Source of the DNA: Candidatus Promineifilum breve | Lineage (GTDB): Bacteria; Chloroflexota; Anaerolineae; Promineifilales; Promineifilaceae | Assembly: GCF_900066015.1 (NCBI RefSeq) | Contig: NZ_LN890655.1 | Location: forward strand, 1,156,726 to 1,220,725 | DNA length: 64,000 bases | Direction of reading: 5' to 3' | Shown: piece by piece, positions 17,343 to 26,471 of the stretch | Layout: each line of letters opens with the position of its first letter | How positions within the stretch are numbered: the stretch's first letter is position 1 | Program-made: the position numbers and the translations under genes | The notes under the pieces: model-generated | The model's input: only the letters and a program-made list of their open reading frames with translations | Database searches by the model: none | Told to the model about the DNA's origin: nothing

Positions 17343-19139
17343 ATGAAACGCTTGCCGCTTGTGTTCCTGTCGCTTTTTATGGTCGCCACGTGCCTATGGC
17401 TCGCCGGGTCAAAACCCGGAGTAGGAAAGGCCGCGCCGAATGCGGCGATTCCGTGGTGGTTTGGGGATGACTGGGACGATTTCTACCATGAGTATGCGTG
17501 TGTCGACGGTATGAATTTATGGGTAATGGCGACTGGAGAGGAGGCAAACGTCGGCGACACGTATACCCTCAAGGGTACAACTATCAACTCCGGCGTAGTA
17601 GTTGTTGATGAGACTCTGTCTTTTCAATACCATGATACCGACTTTAATAGACCTTACGCTGTACACAGGATCATGTGGTCAGAATCACTGCAACCAGGCA
17701 CCGTAATACAGTTCGAATCTGAGTCCGAGGCGTTCTCAAATGGGCTTGGTTTCATTCGCGAATGGAAAGCACATATTCGAGATTGTCTAGTCCCCACTCC
17801 TCAAGTTCCCAGCCAATACCGAGTGGTTTTTGCACGAGACCACGACGACAATTACAATTGGTGGCCCTTAGAATTGCCAATTCCCTCTGGAGGTTGCGTA
17901 GTCGATACCAGGACCATAGGGGTTGCGCGCAATTTTATTATATCCGATGCCGATGTTTCTATTGAGGTGATTTCCGATGAGCCTGCCTCAATCTCCGCAA
18001 CACTGACCTCGCCGACGGGAACAGCGATAACGTTTATCGATGAAAACCACACCCCGGATGACATGTTTGGGTCGCCGACTCAGGAGTATGATGATGGCGA
18101 AGGTAATATATATGTAGCGGGCGCCCAGCGCGAGATGAAATGGCCCGGGCGCGCCAATGATTTGATCTTCGATGAGGATAGTATTTATGAACTGATAGAT
18201 ATGACCGCCCCTTTCGTTGAGATGGTAGTCAAGCCGTGGCCCGACCAGCTTAGTGACCTTAACGGTGAGGAATCGGCCGGCGAGTGGAGTTTGGAGATAT
18301 GCAACAGCCTGACCACTGGGAATGCAACACTACAGAAATGGGCCATTATCCTGGAGAAGGACAGCACATCACTCACGATCACTGATGTCGCCGCTACTGT
18401 CTTGTCACCGAATTCGGCCCTCATCGAATGGCAAACCGACGAACCGGCCGATAGCCGCGTCTTCTACGGCACCACCTCCGGCGTCCTTCCGCTGGAGGAG
18501 AGCGATAGCGCTTTGGTCACCGATCACGCCGTCACCCTCACCGGTCTGACGCCGGACACAACCTACTACTTCATGGTCTCTTCCGCCGACGGCACAGGGA
18601 ACACGGCCCAAAGCGCGGAAGAATCCTTCCACACCGAACCGGGCGAGGTTCAATATACCCTTACGGTCGCGGCCAATGGTCAGGGAACCGTACTGAAAGA
18701 CCCGGATAAGCTGTATTACGAGAGCGGCGAGGTGGTCACCCTGACGGCTGCCCCATACACTGGCTACCAATTCACCGGCTGGAGCGACGATGCGAGCGGC
18801 ACGGCAAACCCCATCCAGATCACGATGACCGGCGATAAGTCCGTGACGGCTTCTTTCACCCCGGTCATACCCGACACTTACACGTTAAACACGCCATCCT
18901 CTGTGGGCGGAACCATCGGCCGCGACCCGGATAAGCCGGCCTACCAAAGCGGCGAAGTGGTTACCTTGACGGCCATGCCGGCTGACGGCTACCAGTTTGA
19001 CGGCTGGAATGGCGATGCCAGTGGGATGACGAACCCCATCCAGATCACAATGGACAGCAACAAGTCGGTGGGAGCTACCTTTCTTCCGATCGGCCCGTCG
19101 GGTGATTTTCTCTATTTTGTGCCGCTCGTTCTGAAATGA
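17343..19139 (+). CDS. Secreted protein with P-like, FN3 and two InlB-type repeat domains
   Basis: A signal peptide (MKRLPLVFLSLFMVATCLWLAG) begins this 598-residue protein. Residues about 190-345 resemble a proprotein-convertase P domain (TLTSPTGT, GEWSLEICNSLTTGNATLQKW). Next come a fibronectin III domain of the purple-phosphatase type (ALIEWQTDEPADSRVFYG) and two divergent InlB B-repeats (SGEVVTLTA..GYQF.GW, ending in SVTASF). The C-terminus is FLYFVPLVLK, a short hydrophobic/basic tail. It is probably an exported surface or matrix protein. The first 1 kb has clearly lower GC than its neighbours, which suggests transfer or relaxed codon use. AGGAGGG precedes the start. Confidence 0.82.
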   Translation: MKRLPLVFLSLFMVATCLWLAGSKPGVGKAAPNAAIPWWFGDDWDDFYHEYACVDGMNLWVMATGEEANVGDTYTLKGTTINSGVVVVDETLSFQYHDTDFNRPYAVHRIMWSESLQPGTVIQFESESEAFSNGLGFIREWKAHIRDCLVPTPQVPSQYRVVFARDHDDNYNWWPLELPIPSGGCVVDTRTIGVARNFIISDADVSIEVISDEPASISATLTSPTGTAITFIDENHTPDDMFGSPTQEYDDGEGNIYVAGAQREMKWPGRANDLIFDEDSIYELIDMTAPFVEMVVKPWPDQLSDLNGEESAGEWSLEICNSLTTGNATLQKWAIILEKDSTSLTITDVAATVLSPNSALIEWQTDEPADSRVFYGTTSGVLPLEESDSALVTDHAVTLTGLTPDTTYYFMVSSADGTGNTAQSAEESFHTEPGEVQYTLTVAANGQGTVLKDPDKLYYESGEVVTLTAAPYTGYQFTGWSDDASGTANPIQITMTGDKSVTASFTPVIPDTYTLNTPSSVGGTIGRDPDKPAYQSGEVVTLTAMPADGYQFDGWNGDASGMTNPIQITMDSNKSVGATFLPIGPSGDFLYFVPLVLK

Positions 19140-19217
19140 TAAGGGCTGTCACCCTTCTCCGGAAAGCCTTCCGGTAAAGTGGTGTATTCCTCACCGGATT
19201 AATTCCGTCAAACCGAG

Positions 19218-19247
19218 ACAGCCGCTCTTAACCATAAGAGCGGCTGT
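19218..19247 (+). terminator. 13-bp hairpin after the secreted protein
   Basis: ACAGCCGCTCTTA pairs perfectly with TAAGAGCGGCTGT around a four-base loop. The following TCTTCT is only a weak T tract, so termination is likely but may be partial. Confidence 0.65.
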
Positions 19248-19261
19248 TCTTCTGGAGCAGC

Positions 19262-19290
19262 TTGACTTTCGTTCTCGCCTAATATACATT
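19262..19290 (+). promoter_or_regulatory. Probable sigma-70 promoter of the vapBC pair
   Basis: TTGACT (19262-19267) and TACATT (19285-19290) are 17 bases apart, about 30 bases before the antitoxin start. Confidence 0.55.
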
Positions 19291-19319
19291 ACCAGCATAC
19301 ATCACCTGAGGTTGGCACG

Positions 19320-19598
19320 ATGATGGAGCGAACACAGATCTATCTAACACGCGAACAACGCGACGCGTTGAGGATCATCGCCAAGCGACGCGGGCAGACC
19401 GTGAGCGAGATTATCCGCGAGGCAATCGATGCCTACATCGACCTCTATCAGGAACCAGATCGTCGGGAGTTGATGCACCGCGCGGTCGGCATGTGGGCTG
19501 ACCGCGACGACTTGCCGGAGTTCTTCGAGGAGCTTCGACGAGAAGGAGACCGGGATTTGATCGATGAACTTGCCGAGCCGCTTCCTGTTGGACACTGA
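19320..19598 (+). CDS. vapB: Ribbon-helix-helix antitoxin (VapB-like)
   Basis: This 92-residue protein starts with the RHH pattern ERTQIYLTREQRDALRIIA followed by SEIIREAIDAYID, a DNA-binding fold common in antitoxins. The acidic C-terminal half would wrap the toxin. Its last 35 bases overlap the start of the PIN toxin gene, as usual in vapBC operons. Either of the two consecutive ATG codons at 19320/19323 may be used. It probably represses its own promoter just upstream. Confidence 0.87.
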   Translation: MMERTQIYLTREQRDALRIIAKRRGQTVSEIIREAIDAYIDLYQEPDRRELMHRAVGMWADRDDLPEFFEELRREGDRDLIDELAEPLPVGH

Positions 19599-19953
19599 TA
19601 TCTTAATCGAGTATATCCGCGATCGGGGTCAGGCGGTGGAATTCGTAGACAATCTAGAGGGCGAACTGCTCGTCTCGGCCGCCACTGTGGCCGAATTGTA
19701 TGCCGGCACGCGCAATGATGCCGAGCAACAAAGGCTGGATGACCTAATTTCAGCATTTTCATTTATCCCCGTCGATAAGACCATTGCCAAGCAAGGCGGT
19801 CAATATCGCTACCAGTATGGCAAGAGCCACGGCACCGGTCTGATAGACGCTCTTATCGCGGCCACGGCTGAAATAGAAGGAGCAAACCTAGTCACCTTTA
19901 ATCGGCGTCACTTCCCGATGATCACCAACCTGCAAGTTCCCTACGAGAGGTAA
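19564..19953 (+). CDS. vapC: PIN-domain ribonuclease toxin (VapC)
   Basis: This 129-residue PIN protein has the acidic metal-binding residues in place: Asp10 ([12 protein letters not shown]), Glu in [10 protein letters not shown] (about 44), Asp in [12 protein letters not shown] (about 94) and LVTFNRRHF near the end. PIN toxins cleave specific RNAs, often tRNAs or rRNA. The gene overlaps its antitoxin by 35 bases and is followed four bases later by an unrelated oxidoreductase. Confidence 0.92.
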   Translation: MNLPSRFLLDTDILIEYIRDRGQAVEFVDNLEGELLVSAATVAELYAGTRNDAEQQRLDDLISAFSFIPVDKTIAKQGGQYRYQYGKSHGTGLIDALIAATAEIEGANLVTFNRRHFPMITNLQVPYER

Positions 19954-19957
19954 TACC

Positions 19958-20986
19958 ATGCGCCTGGGTCTCATGCTCGGCTATGCCGCCGGGAAATACG
20001 AATTACCGCTGGAACTGGTGCGCGAGGCCGACCGGCTGGGCGTCCATGCGGTGTGGACGGCCGAGGCCTATGGCTCCGACGCCGTCACGCCCCTGGCCTG
20101 GCTGGGGGCGCAAACGGAGCGCATCAAGCTGGGCACGGCCATCATGCAGATGCCCGGCCGCACCCCGGCCAACGCGGCCATGACGGCCATGACCTTCAAC
20201 CAGCTCTCCGGCGGCCGCTTCCTGATGGGCCTGGGCCTCTCCGGGCCGCAGGTCGTGGAGGGCTGGCACGGCGTCAGCTACGCCCAACCGCTGGCCCGCA
20301 CCCGCGAATACGTCGAGATCGTCCGCCGCATCTTCGCCCGCGAAGCGCCGCTGACTTTCGAGGGGCGGCACTACCAGATCCCCTATCGCGGCGACGACGC
20401 CACCGGCCTGGGCAAGCCGCTCAAGAGCACGCTGGCCGCCGACCGCAATATCCCCATCTACCTGGCGGCCATCGGCCCCAAGAACGTCGAACTGGCGGCC
20501 GAGATCGCCGACGGCTGGTTGCCCATCTTTTTCGCCCCGGAACGGTACGACGCTGTGTTCAAGCCCCACGTCGAGAGTGGCCTGGCCAAGGCCGGCAAGA
20601 CGCTCGATGGCTTCGACATCGCCCCCACCGTGTCGGTGGTCATCAACGACAATCTCGACATCGCCTACAACATGCTGCGGCCGATGCTGGCCCTCTACGT
20701 CGGCGGCATGGGGGCGCGGGGCAAGAACTTCTACTATGACATGGCCGTGCGCTACGGCTTCGAGGGCGCGGCGGCCGAGATTCAAGACCTCTACCTGGCC
20801 GGGGACAAGGGCGCGGCTATGGCGCGCGTGCCGGCCGAACTCATCGACGCCGTGGCCCTCGTCGGCCCGCGCGGGCGCGTGCGCGAACGGCTCAGCATCT
20901 GGCGCGATAGCCCGGTGACGACACTCAACATGACCGTGTTCGACGTCGAGACGTTGCGAACTATGGTAGAATTGATGGCAGAGTGA
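19958..20986 (+). CDS. LLM-class F420-dependent oxidoreductase
   Basis: This 342-residue protein is a luciferase-like TIM barrel ([34 protein letters not shown] as split motifs, [19 protein letters not shown]). The subgroup is dominated by F420-dependent dehydrogenases and reductases similar to Mer and Fgd. The substrate is unknown. GAGG precedes the ATG. The stop overlaps the GTG start of elp3 by GTGA. A second F420/PPOX-type gene lies 4 kb downstream, which supports the presence of F420 in this organism. Confidence 0.88.
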   Translation: MRLGLMLGYAAGKYELPLELVREADRLGVHAVWTAEAYGSDAVTPLAWLGAQTERIKLGTAIMQMPGRTPANAAMTAMTFNQLSGGRFLMGLGLSGPQVVEGWHGVSYAQPLARTREYVEIVRRIFAREAPLTFEGRHYQIPYRGDDATGLGKPLKSTLAADRNIPIYLAAIGPKNVELAAEIADGWLPIFFAPERYDAVFKPHVESGLAKAGKTLDGFDIAPTVSVVINDNLDIAYNMLRPMLALYVGGMGARGKNFYYDMAVRYGFEGAAAEIQDLYLAGDKGAAMARVPAELIDAVALVGPRGRVRERLSIWRDSPVTTLNMTVFDVETLRTMVELMAE

Positions 20987-22653
20987 CCACGCCCGCACGA
21001 GACACAAGTCGAGAAACGATCTGGCAGGCACGTAACGCGCCTATGGAGATTCATGGACGCGAGGCGTTGCTCATCGAGTTGATCGACGCGCTGGTCAGTT
21101 TGGGGCCACTATCCGGACGCCGCTATAACGAGACCATCAAGACCTTCGCCCGGCGCGGGCTGCCGTGGCTGTCCAAGGGCCAGGTGCTCCAGGTCTATGA
21201 GCAACTGTGCGCGGCCGGCGCTCTGTCGTTCGATCCCGACGTGCGCGCCCACTTGCAGATGAAACCGATGCGGACGCAATCGGGCGTCGCCGTCGTCACC
21301 GTCCTCACCAAGCCCTACCCCTGCCCCGGCCAATGCGTCTTCTGCCCCACCGACGCGCGGATGCCCAAGAGCTATCTCCACGACGAGCCGGGCGCGCAAC
21401 GGGCCGAACGCCACGCCTTCGACCCCTACGACCAGACGGCGGCGCGCCTGCGGGCGCTGGAGAAGATCGGCCACCCGACGGAAAAGGTCGAACTGCTCAT
21501 CCTGGGCGGCACGTGGTCGAGCTACCGGCGCGACTATCAGGAGTGGTTCGTCAAGCGCTGCTTCGACGCCCTCAACGGCTTCGAGGCCGCCGATCTGGCC
21601 GAGGCGCAATCCGCCAATGCCACCGGCCGCCGCCGCAACGTCGGCCTGGTGGTGGAAACGCGCCAGGATCACATCGACGCCGACGAGTTGCGTTGGTTCC
21701 GCCGGCTGGGCGTCACCAAGGTGCAGGTCGGCATCCAGACCCTCGATGAGCGTATCCTCGACCTGAATAAACGGGGCCACGACGTACAGAGCACCCGCGA
21801 CGCCTTTCGCCTGTTGCGGCTGGCCGGCTTCAAGATCCACGGCCACTGGATGGCGAACCTGCTGGGCGCGACGGTGGCATCCGACATTGCCGACTACGCC
21901 CGCCTGTGGAGCGACCCGGCCATCCGCCCCGACGAACTGAAGATTTACCCCTGTATGCTCGTGCCCAACGCCGAACTCCACGACTATTGGCTGCGGGGCG
22001 AGTACACGCCGTATACCGAAGAAGAAGTGCTGGACGTGCTGGTGGCCTGCAAGGCCCAGACGCCGCGCTACGTCCGGCTGACACGGGTCGTGCGCGACTT
22101 CCCGACGACCAACATCGTCGCCGGCAACAAGAAGGCCAACCTGCGCCAACTGGCCCAACAGCGGCTGGAAGAAGCCGGCACGCCCTGCCGCTGCATCCGT
22201 TGCCGCGAGGTGCGCCGCGATGCCGTGCAACCCGCAGACCTGGAGTTGCGCGAACTGGTCTATCGGACCGACGCGACCACGGAGCACTTCCTGAGCTACG
22301 AGACGGCCGAGGGCTACCCGATGGCCGACCGGCTGGCCGGCTTCCTGCGCCTGTCGCTGCCCGACCCGGCCATTGCCCACCCCTTGCCCGAACTGGCCGG
22401 CCAGGCCATGATCCGCGAAGTTCACGTCTACGGCCCGGCGCTCAACCTGGGCGACGACAGCCGCGGCGAGGCGCAACACATCGGCCTGGGTACGCGCCTG
22501 ATCGCCCGCGCCCGGCAGATCGCCGCCGCCGCCGGCTACCGGCGGCTGGCGGTCATCAGCGCTGTCGGCACGCGGGAGTATTACCGGCGGCTGGGCTTCG
22601 AGGTGGATGGACTCTATATGTCGAGTCGATTGGAAGAATTGGCTACTGATTGA
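20983..22653 (+). CDS. elp3: Elp3 family tRNA uridine-34 modification enzyme
   Basis: This 556-residue radical SAM/GNAT protein has the cluster motif CPGQCVFC within [20 protein letters not shown], the basic PKSYL and RLR regions, a zinc-like CRCIRCREV motif (about residue 405), and a C-terminal acetyltransferase domain ([30 protein letters not shown]). Elp3 starts carboxymethyl modification of U34 in the tRNA anticodon. Stand-alone Elp3 is known from Dehalococcoides, another Chloroflexota member. The GTG start overlaps the preceding stop. Confidence 0.95.
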   Translation: MTTPARDTSRETIWQARNAPMEIHGREALLIELIDALVSLGPLSGRRYNETIKTFARRGLPWLSKGQVLQVYEQLCAAGALSFDPDVRAHLQMKPMRTQSGVAVVTVLTKPYPCPGQCVFCPTDARMPKSYLHDEPGAQRAERHAFDPYDQTAARLRALEKIGHPTEKVELLILGGTWSSYRRDYQEWFVKRCFDALNGFEAADLAEAQSANATGRRRNVGLVVETRQDHIDADELRWFRRLGVTKVQVGIQTLDERILDLNKRGHDVQSTRDAFRLLRLAGFKIHGHWMANLLGATVASDIADYARLWSDPAIRPDELKIYPCMLVPNAELHDYWLRGEYTPYTEEEVLDVLVACKAQTPRYVRLTRVVRDFPTTNIVAGNKKANLRQLAQQRLEEAGTPCRCIRCREVRRDAVQPADLELRELVYRTDATTEHFLSYETAEGYPMADRLAGFLRLSLPDPAIAHPLPELAGQAMIREVHVYGPALNLGDDSRGEAQHIGLGTRLIARARQIAAAAGYRRLAVISAVGTREYYRRLGFEVDGLYMSSRLEELATD

Positions 22654-22675
22654 GACGGACGATACGGATTTTTGG

Positions 22676-24142
22676 ATGAGGCGACGACACAGCAGCGAGC
22701 GCGGACAGTCCGCCAAAACCCACAGCGAACAAAATAACACCCGCCCCCGGCTGGCCCTGCTCAGCGAGGAGCAAAAAGCCCAGGTCCACGCCTATGCCCT
22801 GGCCATCCTCGGCCGCACCGGCGTGCGCGTCGATTCGCCGGGCGTGCTGCGCTTCCTGGAGGGTAAGCTGGGCCGGAAGGCCGAGGCCGACGTGCTGCGC
22901 CTACCGGCCGAGGTGGTCGAAGAGGCGCTGCGTAGCGCGCCGAAGGTCATCCCCGTCTATGACCGGCTGGGCCAGCCCGTCTTCCGGCTGGGCGACGACA
23001 CGCTGCGCTTCGGCATCGGCGTGACGGCCCTGTTCTATCAGGACCCGCTGACCGACGACCTGACGCCCTTCGGCCGCGGCCACATGCGCGACATGGTGCG
23101 CCTGGGCAGCCGCCTGCCCCATTACGACGTCATCTCCACCGTGGGCATCGTCCAGGACGTGCCGGTGGAGCAGACCGATCTCTACGCCTCGCTGGAGATG
23201 ATCGCCAACACGACCAAGTCGCTGGTGCTGCTGGTGTCGGATGAGACCAAATTCCCGGCCGTGCTGGACATGCTGGAAACAGTCCACGGCCGCGATCTGG
23301 CCGAGCGGCCGTTCATCCTGCCCTACTTCAATCCCGTCTCGCCGCTGGTGGTCAACGAGGGCACGGCCGACAAGCTGATGGTGGCCGTGGAGCGCGGGTT
23401 GCCGGTCATCTACTCCAATTACAGCATGGCCGGCGCGTCCACGCCGCTGACCCCGGCGGGCACGCTGGCCCTGCTGCTGGCCGAACTGCTGGCCGGGCTG
23501 ACGATCAGCCAGCTCATCCGCCCCGGCGCGCCGATCAGTCTGGGGATGCTGCCGGTCTATTTCGACATGAAGACGATGATGAACTTCTACGATCCGCAGA
23601 GCATCCTCATCAATCTGGCCTGCGCCGAGATGATGGCCCATTATGGCCTGCCCCACACCGGCACGTCGGGCAGCGGCACGGGCTGGGGCATGGATTTGAT
23701 CGCCGCCGATACCTATTGGCTCAACGCCTTGACGTTCAATCTGACCAAAGGCGGTCTGGCCCCGTTCATCGGCGACACGCTCGGCTCCAAGGCCATCTCG
23801 CCCCTGACGCTGGTCCACGTCCACGAGATCATCGACCAGGCGCGCCGCTTTGCCGCCGGGTTTCAACTGGACGACGCCCACGCCGTGCTGGCCGAGATCG
23901 ACGAGGTGCGGCCCGGCGGCCACTTCCTGACCACACCCTCCACACTGGAACGGTACAAGGACGGCTACTACACCAGTCCGCTCTACCCCCATTGGAGCAT
24001 GGAAACGTGGCAACTGGAGGGGCAGCCGGCGGCCGACCAACTCATGCGCCAAAAAACAGTCGAACTGCTGCGCGACGCCCCCGCCCCGCCCGACCACGAC
24101 GACTTATTGGCGAAAGGCCAGGCATTCATCGATAGGCTATAA
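22676..24142 (+). CDS. MttB-like trimethylamine methyltransferase family protein (non-pyrrolysine)
   Basis: This 488-residue protein belongs to the MttB/COG5598 family (FGIGVTALFYQDPLT, NEGTADKLMVAVERGLPVIY, HTGTSGSGTGWGMDLIAADTYW, HEIIDQARRF). True MttB uses pyrrolysine at an amber codon. Here the whole frame is read without TAG, so it is a non-Pyl member; characterised ones demethylate quaternary amines such as glycine betaine or proline betaine. No cognate corrinoid protein is nearby. The ATG at 22676 avoids overlap with elp3, but no clear Shine-Dalgarno is seen and the start is uncertain. Confidence 0.88.
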   Translation: MRRRHSSERGQSAKTHSEQNNTRPRLALLSEEQKAQVHAYALAILGRTGVRVDSPGVLRFLEGKLGRKAEADVLRLPAEVVEEALRSAPKVIPVYDRLGQPVFRLGDDTLRFGIGVTALFYQDPLTDDLTPFGRGHMRDMVRLGSRLPHYDVISTVGIVQDVPVEQTDLYASLEMIANTTKSLVLLVSDETKFPAVLDMLETVHGRDLAERPFILPYFNPVSPLVVNEGTADKLMVAVERGLPVIYSNYSMAGASTPLTPAGTLALLLAELLAGLTISQLIRPGAPISLGMLPVYFDMKTMMNFYDPQSILINLACAEMMAHYGLPHTGTSGSGTGWGMDLIAADTYWLNALTFNLTKGGLAPFIGDTLGSKAISPLTLVHVHEIIDQARRFAAGFQLDDAHAVLAEIDEVRPGGHFLTTPSTLERYKDGYYTSPLYPHWSMETWQLEGQPAADQLMRQKTVELLRDAPAPPDHDDLLAKGQAFIDRL

Positions 24143-24143
24143 T
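24138..24143 (+). promoter_or_regulatory. TATAAT -10 box of a leaderless transcript
   Basis: TATAAT overlaps the stop codon of the methyltransferase and ends six bases before the GTG at 24150. An in-frame ATG follows six bases later, but the spacing favours GTG as the first codon. Confidence 0.65.
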
Positions 24144-24149
24144 GTCCAC

Positions 24150-24725
24150 GTGGCCATGAATACACTCAAAGAAGCCTACGCGCCCCAGCGCACTGCCGGG
24201 CCGGCAACGGTCACCATCCGCGAAGCGCGACCGGAAGATGCCGCCGCCGGTATCACCCATTACCGGCGCGTCTTCAGCGAACCGGGCATCAATCTCATCA
24301 CCGAGATCGATGAGTATTCGCCGACGGTGGAACGGGATTCGCGCTACATCCGCGAGATGAACCAGGCCAACAACTGCGTCATGCTCCTGGCCGAAGTCGA
24401 GGGGCAACTGGCCGGTATCCTGACGCTGGAAGGGGCCAAACGGCGCAACGTGCGCCACACGGCCACGCTGGGCATCACCATAGCCGAAGAGTGGCGCGGG
24501 CAGGGCATCGGCCGCCGCCTCATCGAACACGCCATCGACTGGGCGCGCCGCTCCCACGTCCTGACGCGCATCGAGCTACACGTCTTCGCCCGCAACGTGG
24601 GCGCGATTCATCTGTATGAGTCGTGCGGCTTCGTCCTGGAGGGCGTGCGGCGGCAGGCGGTTCATCGGGATGGGGAGTACATCGACGATCTGGTCATGGC
24701 CTACTTACTGGACGAGCCACAATGA
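24150..24725 (+). CDS. GNAT acetyltransferase (SpeG/PaiA-like)
   Basis: This 191-residue single GNAT domain protein has the acetyl-CoA loop EEWRGQGIGRRLIEHAI and the ending NVGAIHLYESCGFVLEGVRR, typical of the family that acetylates polyamines, small amines or protein N-termini. The substrate is not predictable. The start is a GTG six bases after a TATAAT, so it is probably leaderless. The stop overlaps the next gene as ATGA. Confidence 0.88.
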   Translation: MAMNTLKEAYAPQRTAGPATVTIREARPEDAAAGITHYRRVFSEPGINLITEIDEYSPTVERDSRYIREMNQANNCVMLLAEVEGQLAGILTLEGAKRRNVRHTATLGITIAEEWRGQGIGRRLIEHAIDWARRSHVLTRIELHVFARNVGAIHLYESCGFVLEGVRRQAVHRDGEYIDDLVMAYLLDEPQ

Positions 24726-25150
24726 AAAAGATGACCCGCGCCGAATGTCTGGCCTTCATGGTCGCCCAGCCGCGCACGGGCAAGATCGCCACCGTTCGCC
24801 CCGACGGCCGCCCCCACGTCGCGCCGATCTGGTTCGCCCTTGACGGCGAGCAACTGCTCTTCACCACCTGGCACACCACGGCCAAGGCGGCCAATCTGCG
24901 CCACAATCCCCAGCTCTCCCTGTGCGTCGATGACCAGACACCCCCCTTTGCCTTCGTCAAGTATGACGGCGTGGCCGCGTTCAGCGATGACCTCGACGCA
25001 TTGCGCCACTGGGCGAGGATCATCGCCGGGCGCTATATGGGCGCGGCGCAGGCCGAGGCTTTTGGCAATCGCAATGCCGTGGCCGGCGAATTGCTGGTGC
25101 GCGTTTCGCCCACGGCCATCATTGGCGAAACAGATATTGCCGGCTGGTGA
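24722..25150 (+). CDS. PPOX-class F420/flavin-dependent oxidoreductase
   Basis: This 142-residue split-barrel protein (MKKMTRAECLAFMV, GKIATVRPDGRPHVAPIWFAL, LLFTTWHTTAKAANLRHNP) resembles Rv1155-type F420-binding proteins of the pyridoxamine-phosphate oxidase superfamily. The ATG at 24722 overlaps the acetyltransferase stop as ATGA. It probably reduces a small molecule using F420H2 or FMN; which one cannot be decided here. Confidence 0.87.
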   Translation: MKKMTRAECLAFMVAQPRTGKIATVRPDGRPHVAPIWFALDGEQLLFTTWHTTAKAANLRHNPQLSLCVDDQTPPFAFVKYDGVAAFSDDLDALRHWARIIAGRYMGAAQAEAFGNRNAVAGELLVRVSPTAIIGETDIAGW

Positions 25151-25377
25151 GTCAGGGCGGCATAAAATCCTTCCCTCCAGCCCGTCAATCCTCCAGGTGA
25201 CACCCTACCAGCGCGCAGTATAATATGGCCCGCTACAGGCTGGCCGATAGCGTTCGCTTAAGAGACGGGGGCGATCATATTGTCCACGTATTGCATACAA
25301 TATATTGACAAATACTGTGCAACGCGCTATCATGTGGCCTATTAATGACGCGGTGGGAAAATCACGAAGGAGTGGGC
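25151..25377 (+). promoter_or_regulatory. Promoter and operator-like region of the carotenoid operon
   Basis: TTGACA (25305-25310) and TATCAT (25328-25333) are 17 bases apart and predict a start near 25340, giving a 38-base leader with AAGGAG. The perfect palindrome CAATATATTG (25298-25307) overlaps the -35 box, and wider TTGCA/TGCAA ends flank the site (25291-25322). This suggests repressor control, possibly by a light-responsive MerR-type regulator as in other carotenoid operons. No such regulator gene is in the window. Confidence 0.7.
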
Positions 25378-26373
25378 ATGACTGTACAGATCGACAGCTG
25401 GGAACACAGATTGCTGGCGCAGGCCTATGCCCCCTTGGAAAACCGGCGGCGGCATGACCACCTGCCCCTCCTCGATCGCGCCCACGACCCGGCGGCCTAT
25501 GACCATTGCCGGCAAATCACCCGCGAACACAGCCGCACCTTTTTTCTGGCGTCGGCCCTGCTGCCGCGCGACCAGCGCCGGGCCATGCACGCCCTCTACG
25601 CCTTCTGCCGCGTCAGTGATGACCTGGTCGATCAAAACGGCCCTGACCGCGCCGAAAAGCTGGCCGATTGGCGGCAGCGTAGCCTGCACGACCACCCCCA
25701 CGACGGCGACCCGGTCTGCCTGGCCTGGGCCGACACCCGCGCCCGCTTCCACATCCCGCGCCAGTATGCCGACCAGTTACTCGACGGCATCGCCACCGAC
25801 CTGACGCCCCAGCGTTATGAGACGTTCGCCGACCTGACCCACTACTGCTACGCCGTGGCCTCCACGGTGGGGCTGATGGTGATGCACGTCGTCGGCTACA
25901 CCGGCAAAGAGGCCATCCCCTACGCCATCAAGCTGGGCGTGGCCCTGCAAATCACCAATATCCTGCGCGACGTGGGCGAGGATTGGCGCAACGGCCGCCT
26001 CTATCTGCCGCAACAGGAGTTGGCCGCGTTTGGCCTTAGCGACGCCGACATCGCCGGCGGCGTGGTCGATGATCGTTGGCGGGCCTTCATGCGCTTCCAG
26101 ATCGAGCGCGCGCGGCGGCTGTTCGCCGAGGCGCTGCCCGGCGTGGCTCTCCTGGGCCAATCGGGCCGTTTCGCCATCGGCGCGGCGGCCGAACTGTATC
26201 AGGCCATCCTCGACGACATCGAGGCCCACGATTACGACGTCTTCAGCCGCCGCGCCCACACCGGCGAATGGCAAAAAATGGCGCTGTTGCCCGGCATCTG
26301 GTGGCGCGCCCGTTTCGGGAAATATGCGGGGCGGATGAAGAAAAATGAATTAAACACGGATGGACACGGATGA
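25378..26373 (+). CDS. crtB: Phytoene synthase
   Basis: This 331-residue trans-isoprenyl diphosphate synthase joins two geranylgeranyl diphosphates to phytoene. Both Asp-rich motifs are present: VSDDLVDQ (about residue 80) and NILRDVGEDW (about 195), with ITREHSRTFFLASALLP near the N-terminus. It could in principle be a squalene synthase of the HpnC/D type, but crtI directly downstream settles it. AAGGAG lies five bases before the ATG at 25378. The last ten residues (KKNELNTDGHG) are encoded by the left arm of a dispersed palindrome. Confidence 0.94.
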   Translation: MTVQIDSWEHRLLAQAYAPLENRRRHDHLPLLDRAHDPAAYDHCRQITREHSRTFFLASALLPRDQRRAMHALYAFCRVSDDLVDQNGPDRAEKLADWRQRSLHDHPHDGDPVCLAWADTRARFHIPRQYADQLLDGIATDLTPQRYETFADLTHYCYAVASTVGLMVMHVVGYTGKEAIPYAIKLGVALQITNILRDVGEDWRNGRLYLPQQELAAFGLSDADIAGGVVDDRWRAFMRFQIERARRLFAEALPGVALLGQSGRFAIGAAAELYQAILDDIEAHDYDVFSRRAHTGEWQKMALLPGIWWRARFGKYAGRMKKNELNTDGHG

Positions 26374-26445
26374 AACGGATTAGACGGATAATAGGCGAGT
26401 TCAATCCGTTAAATCCGTATAATCGGTGTCCCATCCGTGTTTAAT
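26349..26445. repeat. Imperfect palindrome of ATCCGT/ACGGAT units
   Basis: The left arm (26349-26389) and right arm (26404-26445) are largely reverse complements and consist of repeated ACGGAT/ATCCGT units. A related element lies at 42897-42991. The left arm overlaps the 3' end of crtB and supplies its stop codon. Confidence 0.85.
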
Positions 26446-26471
26446 CTCTTGTTTATAGGGAATAGCAAGCA

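Noticed and set aside
21109-22740. 543-codon open frame opposite elp3
   Set aside because: Antisense shadow; the plus strand has all Elp3 motifs.
22676-24142. Pyrrolysine-containing MttB
   Set aside because: No in-frame amber codon is needed and the frame is complete without it.
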